This document shows, piece by piece, positions 61,970 to 64,000 of a DNA stretch of 64,000 nt; the stretch's first letter is position 1, and each line of letters starts with the position of its first letter. A program made the translations under genes and the position numbers. Under the pieces are notes generated by a model. That model saw only the letters and a program-made list of their open reading frames with translations, made no database searches and was not told where the DNA came from. The DNA is from Bacteriovorax sp037444575 (lineage in GTDB: Bacteria; Bdellovibrionota; Bacteriovoracia; Bacteriovoracales; Bacteriovoracaceae): NCBI GenBank assembly GCA_037444575.1, contig JBBIME010000004.1:310001-374000 (forward strand). Reading direction: 5' to 3'.

Positions 61970-63133
61970 TCATATCGAATCTAGATTTTTATAAAATCGA
62001 AGTGCAATTATAAAAAACATCAAACTTGGTCCAAAAATAGCTACAAAAGGATTTAGTAATGCTGCGTGGGCCAGACTGAGCAGGTAAAAATATACGACGT
62101 AGTAGCACACTATTATAATAATCGCTTTTGAAGAGTTACTACGACTACTTCCTCTACTATGTTTCATTCCCAATGAAAAACCCAAGAACATGAATAATAG
62201 AATTTGAGGGAAGGCCACATAGCGAACACAAAGCTCGGTCTGAGTTCTATACAATGTTTTCTTTAGTTCCAATAATTCTGGAGCATTTACCTTAGTGGCA
62301 ATTGCATCGCTGTAGTTGAGTCTTTTCTGCTTAATATTTTTTAGTAATTCTGAATTAGTTTTCATAGTATCGTAATGAACCAGAGTCATTGCTCCTTCAG
62401 AATTAAAAACGGGAAAATCATATTCTTTAAATACAATTTTATCTAACTGAGTTCCTTTTTCATCCATCTTAACAATGCTCCCGTCATTGAGATGAAGTCT
62501 AAGGCTGGGTGCATGTCCAGGATCTGCATAAACTTTAATCAATGAACCATTCCGAGCAAAAATAATTCTTTGATGAAAATTTTTCTTATCAATAATATTT
62601 ATGAAAACATTATTGAATGTACTTCCATCAATTGAAACATCTTTTGCATACAAAATCACATTGGGAATGCTTGTAAAAAATTGTCCTGTTTTAATACTGG
62701 CAAGCATACCTGCAGATGTCAGCCTCACGATGGTGTTGTTAAAAGCAGCATCTGCCTTAGGGATTAGAACACTATAAAGCGAGGTAATCGTAATGGAGAT
62801 CAACAAACTGATTGCCAAAAATGGGATATAAATTTTTATTTTACTTATCCCAAAGGATCTCATTGCGATTATTTCTGAGTCTTCGCTTAATTTATTAAGA
62901 GAGTAGTATGTTGCAAAGAAGGAAGATATTGGAGTTGCAAGTGGTAAAAAAGAAATCCCAAGATTGCCTACCATTGAAACAACTATCATGACATCGACAC
63001 CTTTGGTGACGATAAGTCCGATGAGTCGAAACATAAAAAAAGTAATCATGAACGACACAAAGAAAAGAAGGCCCAAAATAAAAGGTGGAATAAAAGTAAA
63101 AGCTAAATACCTTGAAGTTACTTTTAGCACCAA
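61970..63133 (-). CDS. LptF/LptG family LPS export permease
   Basis: A 387-residue protein with six helices in the LptF/G layout: three at the N-terminus (FIPPFILGLLFFVSFMITFF; FLPLATPISSFFATYYSLNK), a periplasmic beta-jellyroll of about 150 residues, and three at the C-terminus (LLFMFLGFSLGM; AIIIIVCYYVVYFYLLSL). The motif SEDSEIIAMRSFGIS is typical of the coupling helix that meets LptB. It moves lipopolysaccharide from the inner membrane to the Lpt bridge. The partner permease is not in the window. It begins one base from the peroxidase stop. Confidence 0.88.
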   Translation of the reverse strand: MVLKVTSRYLAFTFIPPFILGLLFFVSFMITFFMFRLIGLIVTKGVDVMIVVSMVGNLGISFLPLATPISSFFATYYSLNKLSEDSEIIAMRSFGISKIKIYIPFLAISLLISITITSLYSVLIPKADAAFNNTIVRLTSAGMLASIKTGQFFTSIPNVILYAKDVSIDGSTFNNVFINIIDKKNFHQRIIFARNGSLIKVYADPGHAPSLRLHLNDGSIVKMDEKGTQLDKIVFKEYDFPVFNSEGAMTLVHYDTMKTNSELLKNIKQKRLNYSDAIATKVNAPELLELKKTLYRTQTELCVRYVAFPQILLFMFLGFSLGMKHSRGSSRSNSSKAIIIIVCYYVVYFYLLSLAHAALLNPFVAIFGPSLMFFIIALRFYKNLDSI

Positions 63134-64000
63134 CTAATTTAAATCATACAATGTCGTCTTAGGTGTGGCCGGTAATCGTGGCATATCGATTTTTGGAAAA
63201 GTTCCAGTCAAGCTTTCCAAGAAAGCGACAATATCACCTACTTGGTTTTCTGTTAAATTAACGTTGAGCTGGACTTTACCCATTACTTTGACTGCTTCCT
63301 CCAGCGTTCTCACTTGTCCATTGTGAAAATATGGAGCTGTAAGAGCAACGTTTCTCCATGTTGGAACTCTCCACATGTGCTTATCATCTTCTTTTTTTGT
63401 CACTTCAAAACGACCAGTATCGGCCATTAAATTATATTTTTTGACGAACTCGTTATCCTGGAAAGTTGGAAACTTTTGGAAATTCCCCTCTCCCATTTTC
63501 ATTTCACCATTAAAATTTGCACCAGAGTGACATGCTGTACATCCAACTTCTTGAACCAGCTTCATTCCTCTTTGAGCTTGAGCAGTCAACGCCTTTTTAT
63601 TTCCATGCATGTATTTATCAAACGGACTGTTGCCGGCAATTAGAGTTCTTTCAAAAGACGCTATGGCCTTTCCAATATTTTCTTTTGTTATCGCATCTTC
63701 TCCAAAAACTTTTTCAAACATTGTGATGTAGCCTGGAATTTGTTTCAGACGCTCAATTACAAAGTCAAAATGTGGCATCCCCATTTCAATTGGGTTGCCT
63801 ATTGGACCTACTGCTTGATCTTCTAAAGACTTCGCTCTACCGTCCCAAAATTGAACCGTGTGAAAAGCAGAGTTCCAAACGGTGGGAGCACTTCTTCCTC
63901 CTTTTTGTCCATGAACTCCAACTGAAAAACTTCTCTGATCCTCTCCTCCAAGCATGACGTTATGGCAGGAATTACATGAAATCGTTCCATTGATTGAAAG
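63134..64000 (-). CDS. Di-heme cytochrome c peroxidase (MauG/CcpA family), N-terminal part outside window
   Basis: The frame is open to the window edge, so the start is upstream; 288 residues are seen. The first heme motif CNSCH lies at 63956-64000, before the internal ATG at 63955, and the second is CTACHSG. Between them are SAPTVWNSAFHTVQFWDGRA, IGNPIEMGMP and FERTLIAG, all shared with bacterial di-heme peroxidases that reduce H2O2 in the periplasm. The methionine and tryptophan near the bridge region are kept. It is 1 nt from the LptF/G gene. Confidence 0.93.
   Translation of the reverse strand, partial: LSINGTISCNSCHNVMLGGEDQRSFSVGVHGQKGGRSAPTVWNSAFHTVQFWDGRAKSLEDQAVGPIGNPIEMGMPHFDFVIERLKQIPGYITMFEKVFGEDAITKENIGKAIASFERTLIAGNSPFDKYMHGNKKALTAQAQRGMKLVQEVGCTACHSGANFNGEMKMGEGNFQKFPTFQDNEFVKKYNLMADTGRFEVTKKEDDKHMWRVPTWRNVALTAPYFHNGQVRTLEEAVKVMGKVQLNVNLTENQVGDIVAFLESLTGTFPKIDMPRLPATPKTTLYDLN

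Overview
The window reads as a low-GC (roughly mid-30s percent by eye), gene-dense chromosomal stretch of a Gram-negative bacterium with an outer membrane. It carries LolA, an LptF/LptG permease, an LpoA-like lipoprotein, many lipobox proteins, MreB, a di-heme peroxidase and a chemoreceptor. The mix of FHA/PP2C signalling, a Tad-type secretion subunit, large Ig-like surface lipoproteins, the zapA-rny gene order and several peptidoglycan-sugar enzymes fits Bdellovibrionota, most likely a Bacteriovorax/Peredibacter-like lineage. That placement is inference; no rRNA gene is present to confirm it. No CRISPR array, prophage, transposase or replication origin was seen.

Layout. 1-5100: chemoreceptor tail, a fused 2-oxoacid dehydrogenase E1 gene, a PorV-like outer-membrane protein and leucine dehydrogenase (branched-chain amino acid catabolism). 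5170-10175: ferredoxin, a short ribosome-hibernation-like protein, a flavin oxidoreductase, a CNNM/CorC-type membrane protein, two small membrane proteins and a Nudix hydrolase. 10199-16000: Dus, then a minus-strand operon zapA - folate cyclo-ligase - rny - SDR - membrane protein, and ftsY. 16040-18927: epmA and a secreted protein, separated by a 1.05 kb unit with perfect 34-bp inverted ends and 10-bp flanking direct repeats. 18995-25680: an NtrC-type regulator with a tiny histidine-kinase-like partner, a 1193-residue surface lipoprotein, and rimO. 25758-31592: lytic transglycosylase, lolA and a three-gene GlcNAc catabolic operon. 31594-36439: two paralogous condensation-fold acyltransferases, a PlsC-like acyltransferase and a cytochrome P450, probably a lipid-modifying or metabolite cluster. 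36440-43523: VOC fusion, smc, CBS protein, tRNA-Pro, rdgB and rph. 43602-52946: a biotin ligase, then a minus-strand run TadC - DUF192 - three FHA proteins - PP2C phosphatase - REC protein. 53026-59587: amn, mreB, PilZ protein, lipoprotein, two peptide-type ABC permeases and nagZ. 59734-64000: a 36-residue basic ORF, an LpoA-like lipoprotein, an LptF/LptG permease and the C-terminal part of a di-heme cytochrome c peroxidase.

How the parts fit. Peptidoglycan turnover recurs: Slt, NagZ, NagK/NagA/NagB-II, the LpoA-like protein and MreB could release, import and burn cell-wall amino sugars, as a predator or scavenger would need. The FHA/PP2C/REC/TadC run looks like a Ser/Thr-phosphorylation circuit attached to a Tad-like machine, although no kinase lies in the window. 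The points most worth a second look are the transposase-less inverted-repeat unit at 17053-18105, the standalone DHp-like peptide at 18995, the acyltransferase/P450 cluster, the CNNM gene that lacks any ATG/GTG/TTG at its evident N-terminus, and the apparent leaderless start of the GlcNAc operon.
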